Positions 14,654 through 23,224 of a DNA stretch of 26,685 nt are shown here, piece by piece (the stretch's first letter is position 1; each line of letters starts with the position of its first letter). The translations under genes and the position numbers were made by a program. Under the pieces are notes generated by a model, which worked only from the letters and a program-made list of their open reading frames with translations, searched no databases and was not told the DNA's origin. Source of the DNA: Ignatzschineria sp. GTDB taxonomy: Bacteria; Pseudomonadota; Gammaproteobacteria; Cardiobacteriales; Wohlfahrtiimonadaceae. Location of the stretch: positions 1 through 26,685 of the forward strand of contig JASLEF010000026.1 of NCBI GenBank assembly GCA_030151245.1, in the 5' to 3' direction.

Positions 14654-16294
14654 TTACTTACGTTTTCGTAGAGAGAGATAGAAAAATAGTACAGAAAAAG
14701 CCCCTAAAATACAGGGTGCCAATAAGGCTCCATCCTTAAATCCTTCAAACCGTAAGAGTAACGTTAACAAAAACACCGCCCCGATCGAACCAAAGATCTT
14801 TCTTCGACTCTCTTCCCGATGAATGTCTGCTAAACGCTCCCACTCTTTTTGATTAAGATTAACTTTTAAGCCACCCTTTACTGCCTGTCTTAAGGTAAGA
14901 TTGGCGTTTTGCATCACATCAGGCAACTGCTCAATCCATACAGGGAATTCTCGGCGATAACGCTTGAAGAGAGCCTTTGGACCACGCTTCTCTTTCACAA
15001 ATTCTACAAGATAGGGTTTGGCTGTCGCCCACAGGTCAAGCTCTGGATAGAGTTCGCGACCTAATCCTTCAATCGCAAATAATGTCTTTTGCAAGAGCAT
15101 TAACTGTGGCTGCATCTCCATCTTAAAGCGACGCGCCGTTTGAAATAACGATAAAAGAAATGCTCCAAAAGAGATATCTTTCAATGGCTTATTAAAAATA
15201 GGTTCACATAATGAACGAATAACTGCCTCAAAATCTCCCACCGATGTATCGGGAGGTACCCACCCCGATTCAACATGAAGCTCTGCCACCTTTAAATAAT
15301 CCCGATTAAAAAATGCCAAAAAATTACTCGCCAAATAGTGCTGATCATCCTCATTGAGCGTGCCAATTATTCCAAAATCAAGAGCAATATAGGTGGGATC
15401 TGAAGGATCGGTAACATCCACAAAAATATTACCAGGATGCATATCTGCATGGAAGAAACTATGCTCAAAAACCTGCTTAAAAAAGATATCAACACTTCTC
15501 TTAGCTAATAAGGGGATATCGACACCAAGCTCTTTTAATCGTTTAATATCTCCTACAGGAACCCCCGAAATACGCTCCATAACTAAAACATTTTTACGGA
15601 CATAATCTAAGTATATTTCAGGAACATAGAGCTCTTTTGAACCTTTAAAATTCTCTCTTAATTGTGCGCCATTCGCAGCTTCAATGGTCAGATCAAGTTC
15701 ATTTAAGATCGTTCGAGCATACTCCTCTACAATTTCCACGGGACGAAGTCGCTTTCCATCCGGATAGTAACGCTCAACCATCTGCGCTAAGATCTGCATT
15801 AAACCAATATCTCGTTTAATGACTTTATGAATGTTAGGGCGAACAACTTTTACCACAACTTCTTGCCCATTTGGCAATATCGCCCCATGAACTTGTGCTA
15901 TTGAGGCGGCTGCAATGGGATTTTCATCAAACTCTATGAAGATCTCAGAAATTGATTTTTCAAAAGAGCCTTCAATAATATCAATCGCAATTGCAGAATC
16001 AAATGCGGGGACTTGATCCTGAAGCTTTATCAGTTCATCGACAATCTCTTTATCTAACAGATCATAACGTGTTGACAATGCCTGACCTAATTTAATAAAG
16101 GTAGGACCAAGGCTTTCTAAAGCAAGACGAATCCGAACGGGTAATGGCGTATTTTTATGTCCATTAAAAAGCGCTAAAATAGGCTGTAAAAAACGCAAAT
16201 GGCGAAGTCCCGGCACCATAAATGCAAGATCATAAAGACCATAACGCAACAACACCCACCATATTTTTATCATTCTCAAGCTACGAGAAACCAT
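14654..16294 (-). CDS. ubiB: UbiB, ABC1-family kinase-like protein of ubiquinone synthesis
   Basis: UbiB is a membrane-anchored atypical kinase/ATPase needed for ubiquinone synthesis, probably by helping lipid intermediates leave the membrane. The 546-residue protein shows the family marks: 'KLGQ' at 68-71 (the inhibitory KxGQ motif), the Ala-rich loop 'AAAS' at 128-131, Lys149, the 'ELDLTIEAANG' helix, 'HADMHPGN' at 282-289 and the metal-binding DFG at 306-308. Two C-terminal hydrophobic helices (about 497-515 and 522-541) form the membrane anchor. The ATG follows AAAAGG. ubiE lies 122 bp upstream on the same strand; the accessory gene ubiJ, which separates them in E. coli, is not present in the gap. 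Confidence 0.95.
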   Translation of the reverse strand: MVSRSLRMIKIWWVLLRYGLYDLAFMVPGLRHLRFLQPILALFNGHKNTPLPVRIRLALESLGPTFIKLGQALSTRYDLLDKEIVDELIKLQDQVPAFDSAIAIDIIEGSFEKSISEIFIEFDENPIAAASIAQVHGAILPNGQEVVVKVVRPNIHKVIKRDIGLMQILAQMVERYYPDGKRLRPVEIVEEYARTILNELDLTIEAANGAQLRENFKGSKELYVPEIYLDYVRKNVLVMERISGVPVGDIKRLKELGVDIPLLAKRSVDIFFKQVFEHSFFHADMHPGNIFVDVTDPSDPTYIALDFGIIGTLNEDDQHYLASNFLAFFNRDYLKVAELHVESGWVPPDTSVGDFEAVIRSLCEPIFNKPLKDISFGAFLLSLFQTARRFKMEMQPQLMLLQKTLFAIEGLGRELYPELDLWATAKPYLVEFVKEKRGPKALFKRYRREFPVWIEQLPDVMQNANLTLRQAVKGGLKVNLNQKEWERLADIHREESRRKIFGSIGAVFLLTLLLRFEGFKDGALLAPCILGAFSVLFFYLSLRKRK

Positions 16295-16416
16295 CTAATG
16301 CACCTTTTACAAACTATTGAAGAGACCGCTTCTTCTCAGCGGCAATGGGTGATAGTGGCGACTTTAGCCTCATCGATATTATCAATCAATGCCAAAGTTA
16401 CCGTTCATCATCACTT

Positions 16417-17163
16417 TTAATAGACAAACCCTCGATGAATCGCCACGATTCCACCCGTTAAGTTTTTATAATCTACTTCATCAAATCCTGCTTCTAACAT
16501 CATGTCTCGAAGCTCTTCTTGGGGAGGATGCATCCGAATTGACTCTGATAAATAACGATAACTATCACCATCTTTAGCGATCAATTCCCCCATTCGAGGA
16601 ATCACTTGGAATGAGTAAAAATCGTAAAGTGTTCCTAATCCTGGTACCACTGGTTTCGAAAACTCTAATACCAATAGACGCCCACCAGGCTTCAAAACAC
16701 GCTTCATCTCTTTCAGTGCTTTAAGCTTATCCGTGACATTACGTAAACCAAAACCGATCGTCACCAAGTCAAATGTCGAATCATCAAACGGAATATGCTC
16801 AGCATTAATTTGTTTAAATTCAACGTTTCCAACAATCCCCTCATTAATTAAACGTTTACGACCCTCTTCCAACATCGACTCATTGATGTCTGAAAGAACG
16901 ACCAGCCCTTCTGACCCTACTCGCTTACTTAAACGTTTTGTTAAGTCACCCGTTCCACCGGCAAGATCAAGCACTTTTTGCCCACGTCTCGCACCTGATA
17001 ACGTCATGGCTGTATTTTTCCATAAACGGTGAATTCCAAAACTCATCACATCATTCATGACATCATAACGACTGGCAACAGAGTGAAACACTTCCGCTAC
17101 TTTTGCTTCTTTATCATCAAGATCAACGGTTTGATAACCAAAATGGGTTTTTTCTTCAGACAT
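16417..17163 (-). CDS. ubiE: Demethylmenaquinone / 2-octaprenyl-6-methoxy-benzoquinol C-methyltransferase
   Basis: UbiE is a SAM-dependent methyltransferase that C-methylates the quinone ring in ubiquinone and menaquinone synthesis. The 248-residue protein contains motif I 'VLDLAGGTGDLTKRL' (64-78), the acidic 'SDINESMLEEGR' that binds the SAM ribose, 'TIGFGLRNVTDK', and 'RVLKPGGRLLVLEFSKP'. It ends 'GGIVAIHRGFVY', close to the E. coli C-terminus. The frame is open 13 codons further upstream, but the ATG at 17161-17163 (MSEEKTHFGYQTV) has an AAGGAT ribosome site and matches the family start. It lies 88 bp after aroE; a 5-bp hairpin there has no T run, so read-through from mutL-aroE is possible. 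ubiB follows 122 bp later. Confidence 0.96.
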   Translation of the reverse strand: MSEEKTHFGYQTVDLDDKEAKVAEVFHSVASRYDVMNDVMSFGIHRLWKNTAMTLSGARRGQKVLDLAGGTGDLTKRLSKRVGSEGLVVLSDINESMLEEGRKRLINEGIVGNVEFKQINAEHIPFDDSTFDLVTIGFGLRNVTDKLKALKEMKRVLKPGGRLLVLEFSKPVVPGLGTLYDFYSFQVIPRMGELIAKDGDSYRYLSESIRMHPPQEELRDMMLEAGFDEVDYKNLTGGIVAIHRGFVY

Positions 17164-17251
17164 ATCTCTTATCCTTCTGTAATCATCATGGAATGATAAC
17201 AAAATCCGACCTTTGTTGTCTGATTAAAGGCAGACTTTTGTACCATTCCGT

Positions 17252-18118
17252 TTAAGATTCAAATGGGGTATTAAAAACAGATTCAGCTCGACCAAAAATC
17301 TCTAAAATACCATTTAACGTTGGCTTTTTACCAAACCAAAACTCAAAAGCATAAACCCCTTGCTCTATTAACATCCCTAAGCCATCAAAGATTTCTCCTC
17401 CCCCTTCAGATTGAAAGTAGAGCATAAATGAGGTTGGTTCACTACCATATACTAAATCATAACCTATCGTTTCACTCGTAATAAGCCCCCTCGGAAGCAC
17501 TGGAAACGTTGATTGCAGGGAGGCACTTGTCGCATTGATAATAAAATCGAATTCCCCATTCAAATGATTCCATGCCTCTGCCTTAATCCTCCCAAACTCA
17601 GAAAACTCCTCCGCCAATCCCTCAGCTCGAGACAGTGTTCGATTAGTAATCACAACCTCATTTGGCATACAATCTAATAAAGGCTTCAAAATCCCCCGAA
17701 CCGCCCCGCCAGCGCCTAAGATTAAAATACGCTTGCCAGACAGCTGAAATCCCTTCACTTCAGTAATATCACGCAATAAACCAATACCATCAGTATTATG
17801 TCCTGAAATTTTGCCATTTGCTCCGATACGAATAGTATTCACTGCCTTCGCTAATCTTGCTTCCTCAGTGAGCTCGTCACACAACCTCATCACTTCCTCT
17901 TTAAAAGGAATCGTAATATTAGCCCCTAAAATCCCTTTGTTCACCCACTCTTGCAAAGCTCCCTCAAAATCCTCTAAAGGTGCTAGCACTTTTTGGTAAT
18001 CTAATTGAATCCCAACATTTTCAGCAAATTGCATCTGCATCTGCGGCGACTTTGATTGTGCTACAGGATTGCCAAAAATAACACATAAATTTTTCTCACT
18101 CATTTTCCCACTCATCAT
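17252..18118 (-). CDS. aroE: Shikimate dehydrogenase (NADP+)
   Basis: AroE reduces 3-dehydroshikimate to shikimate in aromatic amino acid synthesis. The 288-residue protein has the two-domain layout. Shikimate-binding Ser22 and Ser24 are in 'NPVAQSKSP'. The catalytic pair is Lys73 ('NITIPFKEEV') and Asp110 ('GHNTDGIG'). The nucleotide-binding 'LILGAGGAVRGI' follows, and the NADP-type loop 'ITNRTLSRAEGLAEEF' has the Arg that usually selects the 2'-phosphate. Three ATG codons compete as start (18118, 18115, 18103). The AAAGGGG site is 2 nt from the first and 5 nt from the second, so the second may be used; the third gives the family's typical length. It lies 33 nt after mutL and is probably co-transcribed with it. 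Confidence 0.95.
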   Translation of the reverse strand: MMSGKMSEKNLCVIFGNPVAQSKSPQMQMQFAENVGIQLDYQKVLAPLEDFEGALQEWVNKGILGANITIPFKEEVMRLCDELTEEARLAKAVNTIRIGANGKISGHNTDGIGLLRDITEVKGFQLSGKRILILGAGGAVRGILKPLLDCMPNEVVITNRTLSRAEGLAEEFSEFGRIKAEAWNHLNGEFDFIINATSASLQSTFPVLPRGLITSETIGYDLVYGSEPTSFMLYFQSEGGGEIFDGLGMLIEQGVYAFEFWFGKKPTLNGILEIFGRAESVFNTPFES

Positions 18119-18151
18119 ATCCCCTTTATCATCCTCTATGACTGCATCCTC

Positions 18152-20083
18152 TTATTCACCACGATAAAAAAGCTTATCTAGATCTGTTAAAGCTAATGAA
18201 CGCCAAGTTGGTCGCCCATGGTTACATTGCCCTGAGCGCTCTGTACGCTCCATATCCCGAAGTAAGGCATTCATTTCCGGCAACGTTAAGCGTCGATGAT
18301 GACGAATAGCACTGTGACAAGCCATTGTTGATAGTATTTCATGCATATGCTCTGTAATTTTTTGACTTGAGCCATAACGATCAAAGTCTTTTAATACTTC
18401 TAATATCAATTGATCTATATTGGCTCGAATTAAACTTGCAGGGACTTCTCGAACAACAATACTCGTGTGACTCAAGACCTCAATCACCAATCCTAATGCT
18501 TGCAATTCATCTTGAAACTCTTCAACTAAAGCAATCTCTTTCGAAGAGACATCAATTGATTTTGGAATCAATAAGGCTTGACGAATAATCCCCTCTTGCG
18601 ATTGCAGAGCATTTTTAAATCGCTCATAAATAATTCGTTCATGAGCCGCGTGCATATCCACCATGACTAAACCGTGTCGGTTTTCTGCTAAAATATAAGC
18701 TTCATGTAACTGTCCTAATGCATATCCCAGAGGCGCCTCATCCGGATTAAAGTCATCATCAGACCCCAATACGCTATTTCCATCATGATGCTCCTTGACA
18801 TCACTTTGAGCAGAATCATTCCATCTCTTTTCTTGACCCTCTTGATGAAATAACGATCCTCGTTCACCGCCGGCACCAATTGCTTCATAAAGATTAACAG
18901 GCTTATAGGACCGCGAAGGAACCTGCCCACCAAAACTAAAGCCTCCCTGCCTAGCGATTGAAACGGGCTCATTACTGGAAGAGCCTTCCGTTATCTCCTC
19001 ACCATCTAATGAAGCAACTACCGGCACTTTCTCATGTCCAGCCATTACTTCCGGTTGAGAAATCACATGATTGAGAGTACTAAATAAAAAGTTATGAACC
19101 ATGCGCGATTCTCTAAAACGCACTTCATGTTTCTGTGGATGCGCATTAACATCAACCGCTGCAGCATCGAGTGTTAAGTAGATCACAAAAGCGGGGTGCT
19201 TATCGCTATACATGACATCTCGATAAGCTTGACGAATTGCATGCGCAACCAGACGATCTTTCACCATTCGCCCATTAACATAAACATATTGCCAATCATT
19301 ATTATTTCTGAAAAAAGTCGGCTTTGCGACCCATCCTTCAAGCGTTAAAGTTCTTGTCGTATCATAATCATCTACCGGAACCTCTTTTGTATGTGTAAAG
19401 TGGAAACTTTCCGTTAAAAAATCAGGACTAAAAACAGTACCTATTCGCATCTGTTTTTCATCCATTGTTTCGGCAATAGGTGCCGAAAAGACCTCTCGCC
19501 CATTATGAATTAAGGTAAAACCGATATCATAACGAATCAATGCTAAACGCTTTACTAACGTCTCAATATGGCTAAACTCGGTACGCTCCGTTCGCAGAAA
19601 TTTGCGCCTAGCCGGAACATTAAAAAAAAGATCTAAAACCTCTATTCTCGTTCCTTCCGGCAAAGATGCTGGCATAGGTTCATTAATCTCATCATAACCT
19701 TTACCTTGTACTTTATAGGCATATTCTGCCCCCCTAGCCCGAGAGGTGAGTGTTAAACGAGAAACCGCGGCTATACTAGGAAGAGCCTCGCCTCTAAATC
19801 CTAAAGTCGATACCTCTACCAAATCATCGGCATTCTTAATTTTACTAGTGGAATGACTAGAGAGTGCTAGGTTCAAATCCTCTTTTTCAATCCCATGGCC
19901 ATTATCCTGCACAATGATATGATCCATTCCACCACTTTTAATATCAATCGTAATATTGGTAGATCCCGCATCAATACTATTTTCAACCAACTCTTTAACA
20001 ATTGAAGCTGGACGTTCAACAACCTCTCCTGCCGCAATTTGGTTAATGACATGTGGATCTAGTTTTGCGATACGACGACTCAT
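18152..20083 (-). CDS. mutL: DNA mismatch repair protein MutL, endonuclease type
   Basis: MutL links mismatch recognition by MutS to strand incision. The 643-residue protein has the N-terminal GHKL ATPase with catalytic Glu31 in 'KELVENSIDAG', 'VQDNGHGI' and 'TLGFRGEALPSI'. A variable linker follows (about 345-445), then the C-terminal dimerisation domain. Unlike E. coli MutL, that domain has the metal-binding endonuclease set: DMHAAHERIIYE at 476-487 (the DQHA-x2-E-x4-E class with Met for Gln), ACHSAIR at 588-594 and CNHGRP at 620-625. This points to methyl-independent repair without MutH, as in Pseudomonas or Neisseria. The ATG follows GAGGGA. A terminator separates it from bamC upstream; aroE follows 33 nt downstream. 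Confidence 0.96.
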   Translation of the reverse strand: MSRRIAKLDPHVINQIAAGEVVERPASIVKELVENSIDAGSTNITIDIKSGGMDHIIVQDNGHGIEKEDLNLALSSHSTSKIKNADDLVEVSTLGFRGEALPSIAAVSRLTLTSRARGAEYAYKVQGKGYDEINEPMPASLPEGTRIEVLDLFFNVPARRKFLRTERTEFSHIETLVKRLALIRYDIGFTLIHNGREVFSAPIAETMDEKQMRIGTVFSPDFLTESFHFTHTKEVPVDDYDTTRTLTLEGWVAKPTFFRNNNDWQYVYVNGRMVKDRLVAHAIRQAYRDVMYSDKHPAFVIYLTLDAAAVDVNAHPQKHEVRFRESRMVHNFLFSTLNHVISQPEVMAGHEKVPVVASLDGEEITEGSSSNEPVSIARQGGFSFGGQVPSRSYKPVNLYEAIGAGGERGSLFHQEGQEKRWNDSAQSDVKEHHDGNSVLGSDDDFNPDEAPLGYALGQLHEAYILAENRHGLVMVDMHAAHERIIYERFKNALQSQEGIIRQALLIPKSIDVSSKEIALVEEFQDELQALGLVIEVLSHTSIVVREVPASLIRANIDQLILEVLKDFDRYGSSQKITEHMHEILSTMACHSAIRHHRRLTLPEMNALLRDMERTERSGQCNHGRPTWRSLALTDLDKLFYRGE

Positions 20084-20104
20084 ATCATTCCCTCTCTTTT
20101 TCTC

Positions 20105-20140
20105 CAGATATAAGAAACGCTCGGTAATTAGCCGAGCGTT
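20105..20140 (-). terminator. Terminator of bamC
   Basis: AACGCTCGG (20116-20124) and CCGAGCGTT (20132-20140) form a perfect 9-bp stem with a 7-nt loop. On the minus strand it is followed by TTTCTTATAT, a moderate T tract. It is 26 bp after the bamC stop and ahead of mutL, so mutL needs its own promoter or read-through. Confidence 0.7.
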
Positions 20141-20165
20141 ATCTATATTATCAAACTTTATAAGA

Positions 20166-21194
20166 CTATTTTAACTGTGTTGTAACACGATCCATCATCT
20201 CTTCGAGGTAGTTTAGCGTTAACACAGGCAGAACATCAACTTGCGTTACCTTCTCACCTGTAGGGTTTACACGGATATAGTAAACCTCTCCCTCGCGATC
20301 ATATCTTGTAAAGAACCAAAAACGTCGTTTCTTAACAGTTCTCCCGACTCGCATCGTATTAATTTCAGGATATAACTCTAAAACATTATATTCTGCACCA
20401 TCATCTAAAATATTGCCTAACTGTTTCCAAACCTCATCCTGAGATCTATTGGTAATCGTCAAACGGGTTCCTTCCCGATCAGTTACGGGAAGACCCGACT
20501 TTCCCAAGGCACTTTGGCCATCACCTCCTAACCTTGCAGCTAGGCGAGCAACAAATTCTGCCTCGAGCTCTGGATCACTCGGCGCATTTACCCAACGATG
20601 GAATTGATCATCATTACCAGTTGCCTCATCTTTCATTGCATAATGCGTCACATATACAAATACACGATCACCATTGCGCTCTAAACGAATCTTAAACTTA
20701 TCTCTTGAGGATGCCCCAAATAAGTTACTTGCAACGCGTTTAATTAGCCCACGGATAAAACCATCTGGAACATCTGCTTGGTTCTCTGCCCATTTTGTCT
20801 CAATTAAGCCGGCTTCTGGGCTTGACGATTCCACTTCAAGACCTAGTTGACGTAATAACTGATTGACTTGCAACCAAACGAAATCTGTCGAATGCCCGGT
20901 ATTAATCCAGCGACGTCCATTTTCAGATTCGATAATTGTGATACCTTCTGATGCATTCATCGGCAACACTTTCTGTGCGACCTGTTTTTGATGCTGACGA
21001 TACTCTTTTAGAGTCGTCGTTGCCTGTACATCAGTCTCTGTTTTTTTCACCAAGCTAGGCGGATACTCAAGAGGGTTCACTTGCGATGATTTCAAATAAC
21101 GCAAGCTATCTCTCGATTGCACATTTTGAGTAGAGCAACCGCTAATAATTAAGCCAGATAGCAATACCGCAAACGCTATTTTTTTTGTATACAT
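20166..21194 (-). CDS. bamC: Outer membrane assembly lipoprotein BamC
   Basis: BamC is a lipoprotein part of the BAM complex that inserts beta-barrel proteins into the outer membrane. The 342-residue protein has a lipoprotein signal with lipobox ISGC (Cys20) and Ser at +2. An unstructured stretch containing 'NPLEYPPSLVKK' follows, which is the conserved segment that contacts BamD. Two helix-grip domains (about 100-215 and 235-340) come next, each starting with a 'V/W-x-Q-L' helix, as in the E. coli protein. Its place directly after dapA is the same as in E. coli (nlpB/dapX) and supports the call. A 136-bp gap separates the two genes and contains a perfect TATAAT (complement of 21270-21275), so bamC may also have its own promoter. 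Confidence 0.9.
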   Translation of the reverse strand: MYTKKIAFAVLLSGLIISGCSTQNVQSRDSLRYLKSSQVNPLEYPPSLVKKTETDVQATTTLKEYRQHQKQVAQKVLPMNASEGITIIESENGRRWINTGHSTDFVWLQVNQLLRQLGLEVESSSPEAGLIETKWAENQADVPDGFIRGLIKRVASNLFGASSRDKFKIRLERNGDRVFVYVTHYAMKDEATGNDDQFHRWVNAPSDPELEAEFVARLAARLGGDGQSALGKSGLPVTDREGTRLTITNRSQDEVWKQLGNILDDGAEYNVLELYPEINTMRVGRTVKKRRFWFFTRYDREGEVYYIRVNPTGEKVTQVDVLPVLTLNYLEEMMDRVTTQLK

Positions 21195-21269
21195 GGACTA
21201 ACCTTTACTGAATAAAATTCTTGTCATTGTACGAGCGATTCAAGCAATCACCAAATTCTTTCAACGTGA

Positions 21270-21275
21270 ATTATA
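21270..21275 (-). promoter_or_regulatory. Possible -10 box of bamC
   Basis: The minus strand has a perfect TATAAT about 75 nt before the bamC ATG, in the dapA-bamC gap. There is no clear -35 at 16-18 bp. No strong terminator follows dapA, so read-through from dapA is equally possible. Confidence 0.3.
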
Positions 21276-21330
21276 ACTGAAAAATCATTTAATTGCTTTT
21301 TTTATAACCGTTTTTGTTTCATAGAAAAAA

Positions 21331-22206
21331 TTATTTAAGCAGTCCTGAATTTTTCATCGCTTCACGAACAGTCAAATGATACTGTTTGTCAAGGGGTACT
21401 AAGGGTAAGCGAATTCCTGCATGAATTTTTTTCATCTCTTGTAAAACCCATTTCACCGGAATTGGATTAGCTTCTAAAAATAATACATGATGCAGCTCTT
21501 TAATTTTTTCGTTTATTTCATACGCTTGCGCTTCATCGCCGGCCAATGCTGCTTGCATCATTTCATGCATCTCTAGCGGTACAATATTGGCGGTCACAGA
21601 AATAACGCCCTTCGCTCCTGCAAGGACACATTTTGCTGCAATACCATCTTCACCTGTTAAGACGTCAATCTTATCACCTACTCGGCGAACTAATTGCTCA
21701 ACACGCTCAAATGTACTCGCTTCTTTAATTGCCACAATATTTTTAAGATCTGCTAAGCGCGCAACAGTATCTGGCAAAATATCTGATGCTGTTCTACCTG
21801 GAACATTATAAAGAATTTGTGGAATATCAACGGTTTCAGCAATTAATTTAAAATGCTGATAAAGTCCTTCTTGAGGGGGTTTATTGTAATAAGGCGCTAC
21901 CAAAAGACAAGCATCAGCACCATCCTCTGCCGCCCAATGCGTCAATCTCACAGCTTCTTCTGTGGAATTACCACCCGTCCCGGCAATCACCGGCACGCGA
22001 CCGCCCACGTATTGTACGACCTTCTTCACAACCTCACGATGCTCTTCAAAGTTCACTGTTGAAGACTCACCAGTTGTTCCCATTGCAACAATTGCATCTG
22101 TCTTATTTTCAATATGAAATTCAACTAATTTTTCAAACGTATCAAAATCAATACGTCCATCTGGAAACATCGGGGTTACGATCGCAACAATACTACCACC
22201 AAACAT
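21331..22206 (-). CDS. dapA: 4-hydroxy-tetrahydrodipicolinate synthase
   Basis: DapA condenses pyruvate with aspartate semialdehyde, the first committed step to diaminopimelate and lysine. The 291-residue protein has the (beta/alpha)8 family layout. The Schiff-base lysine is Lys161 in 'NIVAIKEAS'. Tyr133 in 'YNVPGRTASDI', Tyr107 and the Thr pair in 'GTTGES' (43-48) form the proton relay, and Arg138 binds the substrate carboxylate. The ATG has AAGGAG at 7 nt. It lies 59 nt after xth on the same strand and may be read through from it. bamC follows, as in E. coli. Confidence 0.97.
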   Translation of the reverse strand: MFGGSIVAIVTPMFPDGRIDFDTFEKLVEFHIENKTDAIVAMGTTGESSTVNFEEHREVVKKVVQYVGGRVPVIAGTGGNSTEEAVRLTHWAAEDGADACLLVAPYYNKPPQEGLYQHFKLIAETVDIPQILYNVPGRTASDILPDTVARLADLKNIVAIKEASTFERVEQLVRRVGDKIDVLTGEDGIAAKCVLAGAKGVISVTANIVPLEMHEMMQAALAGDEAQAYEINEKIKELHHVLFLEANPIPVKWVLQEMKKIHAGIRLPLVPLDKQYHLTVREAMKNSGLLK

Positions 22207-22265
22207 ATATTCTCTCCTTGCGTAATTACTTTAATGAAACTTTTTATACTTTATAAACGTCCCAT

Positions 22266-23030
22266 CTATTTCAGTATCACTGATACTGGAGCATGATCTG
22301 AGGGTCGCTCCATTGCCCTATAATTTAAATGAACAGAAGATGAAAGAAAACGACGGCTCAATATCCTTGATAATAATAGATGATCAATGCGAATACCACT
22401 GTTTTTCTCAAATCCCCCTTGACGATAATCCCACCAAGTAAATAATCCCTTCGATTGTGCCTCCATTCGAAGGCCATCAAGCAAGCCTAATGCTAATAGT
22501 TTGCTAAATGCTTCACGCTCTTGCACGGTACATAAAATTTTATCTTTCCAAGTGACCGGATTATGAACATCATCATCATTAGGGGCGATATTGTAATCCC
22601 CTATCACTACCACTTCGGGGTAACGAACAAGAAGATTCTTAATATACTCAGTAAATGCAGTTAGCCAGCGTAATTTGTATAAATATTTATCAGACTCAGG
22701 ACTCTGCCCATTAGGAACATAGACATTCACAACCCGAACCCCATTTACTGTTCCAGAAACTACCCGTTTCTCCTCATCTTCAAATCCAGGGATATCATAT
22801 ACAACATCCGTAATAGCACTGGTCGCTAAAATCGCAACACCATTATAGGTTGGCTGGCCATGAATGACTGCTTGATACCCTAAATCCTCAATCTCTTTTA
22901 AAGGAAATTTATCAGTAGTACACTTTAATTCTTGTAACCCTATAACTTCAGGGGTCTCTTTTTCTAAAAAATCTACAAGATGTGGTAATCTCACATTGAT
23001 GGAATTCACATTCCAAGTTGTTATTTTCAT
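22266..23030 (-). CDS. xth: Exodeoxyribonuclease III
   Basis: This is the AP endonuclease and 3'-5' exonuclease of base excision repair. The 254-residue protein carries the exonuclease-endonuclease-phosphatase fold. Asn7 is in 'TTWNVNS', metal-binding Glu34 in 'GLQELK', and Tyr104 in 'VYVPNGQ'. Asp145 and Asn147 are in 'IGDYNIAP', with 'TWWDYR' and 'GIRIDHLL' after them. Asp245-His246 is in 'RPSDHAPV' at the C-terminus. The length is close to the family norm. The frame is closed by a TAA just upstream of the ATG, so the start is fixed, yet no purine-rich ribosome site is visible; the leader may be very short. It is divergent from glnA across a 194-bp gap. Confidence 0.95.
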   Translation of the reverse strand: MKITTWNVNSINVRLPHLVDFLEKETPEVIGLQELKCTTDKFPLKEIEDLGYQAVIHGQPTYNGVAILATSAITDVVYDIPGFEDEEKRVVSGTVNGVRVVNVYVPNGQSPESDKYLYKLRWLTAFTEYIKNLLVRYPEVVVIGDYNIAPNDDDVHNPVTWKDKILCTVQEREAFSKLLALGLLDGLRMEAQSKGLFTWWDYRQGGFEKNSGIRIDHLLLSRILSRRFLSSSVHLNYRAMERPSDHAPVSVILK

Positions 23031-23182
23031 TATAATTTATATCGTTTCTATCAGTTTTTCAAGATTCTCAATCATCTATTCTACGCAACTCCACTACAAA
23101 TCAAAAGTTCCCTTATAAATTCTCTAAATTTTGAATTAAAATAGGAATGCTATTTATTAAGCAATCCTCTTAAAAATTAGTG

Positions 23183-23188
23183 TAGAAT
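23183..23188 (+). promoter_or_regulatory. Possible -10 box of glnA
   Basis: TAGAAT lies about 37 nt before the glnA ATG and would give a leader of about 30 nt ending in the AAGGAG site (23213-23218). The -35 is poor. No sigma-54 type GG-N10-GC element is recognisable in the 194-bp gap 23031-23224. Confidence 0.3.
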
Positions 23189-23224
23189 ATCCGATTTACG
23201 ATACGAAAATTTTAAGGAGTGAGC

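Noticed and set aside
16298..16420. A short + strand frame in the ubiE-ubiB gap, considered as a possible gene or ubiJ relic
   Set aside because: About 40 codons, no ribosome site, no resemblance to UbiJ, and on the wrong strand for the operon.
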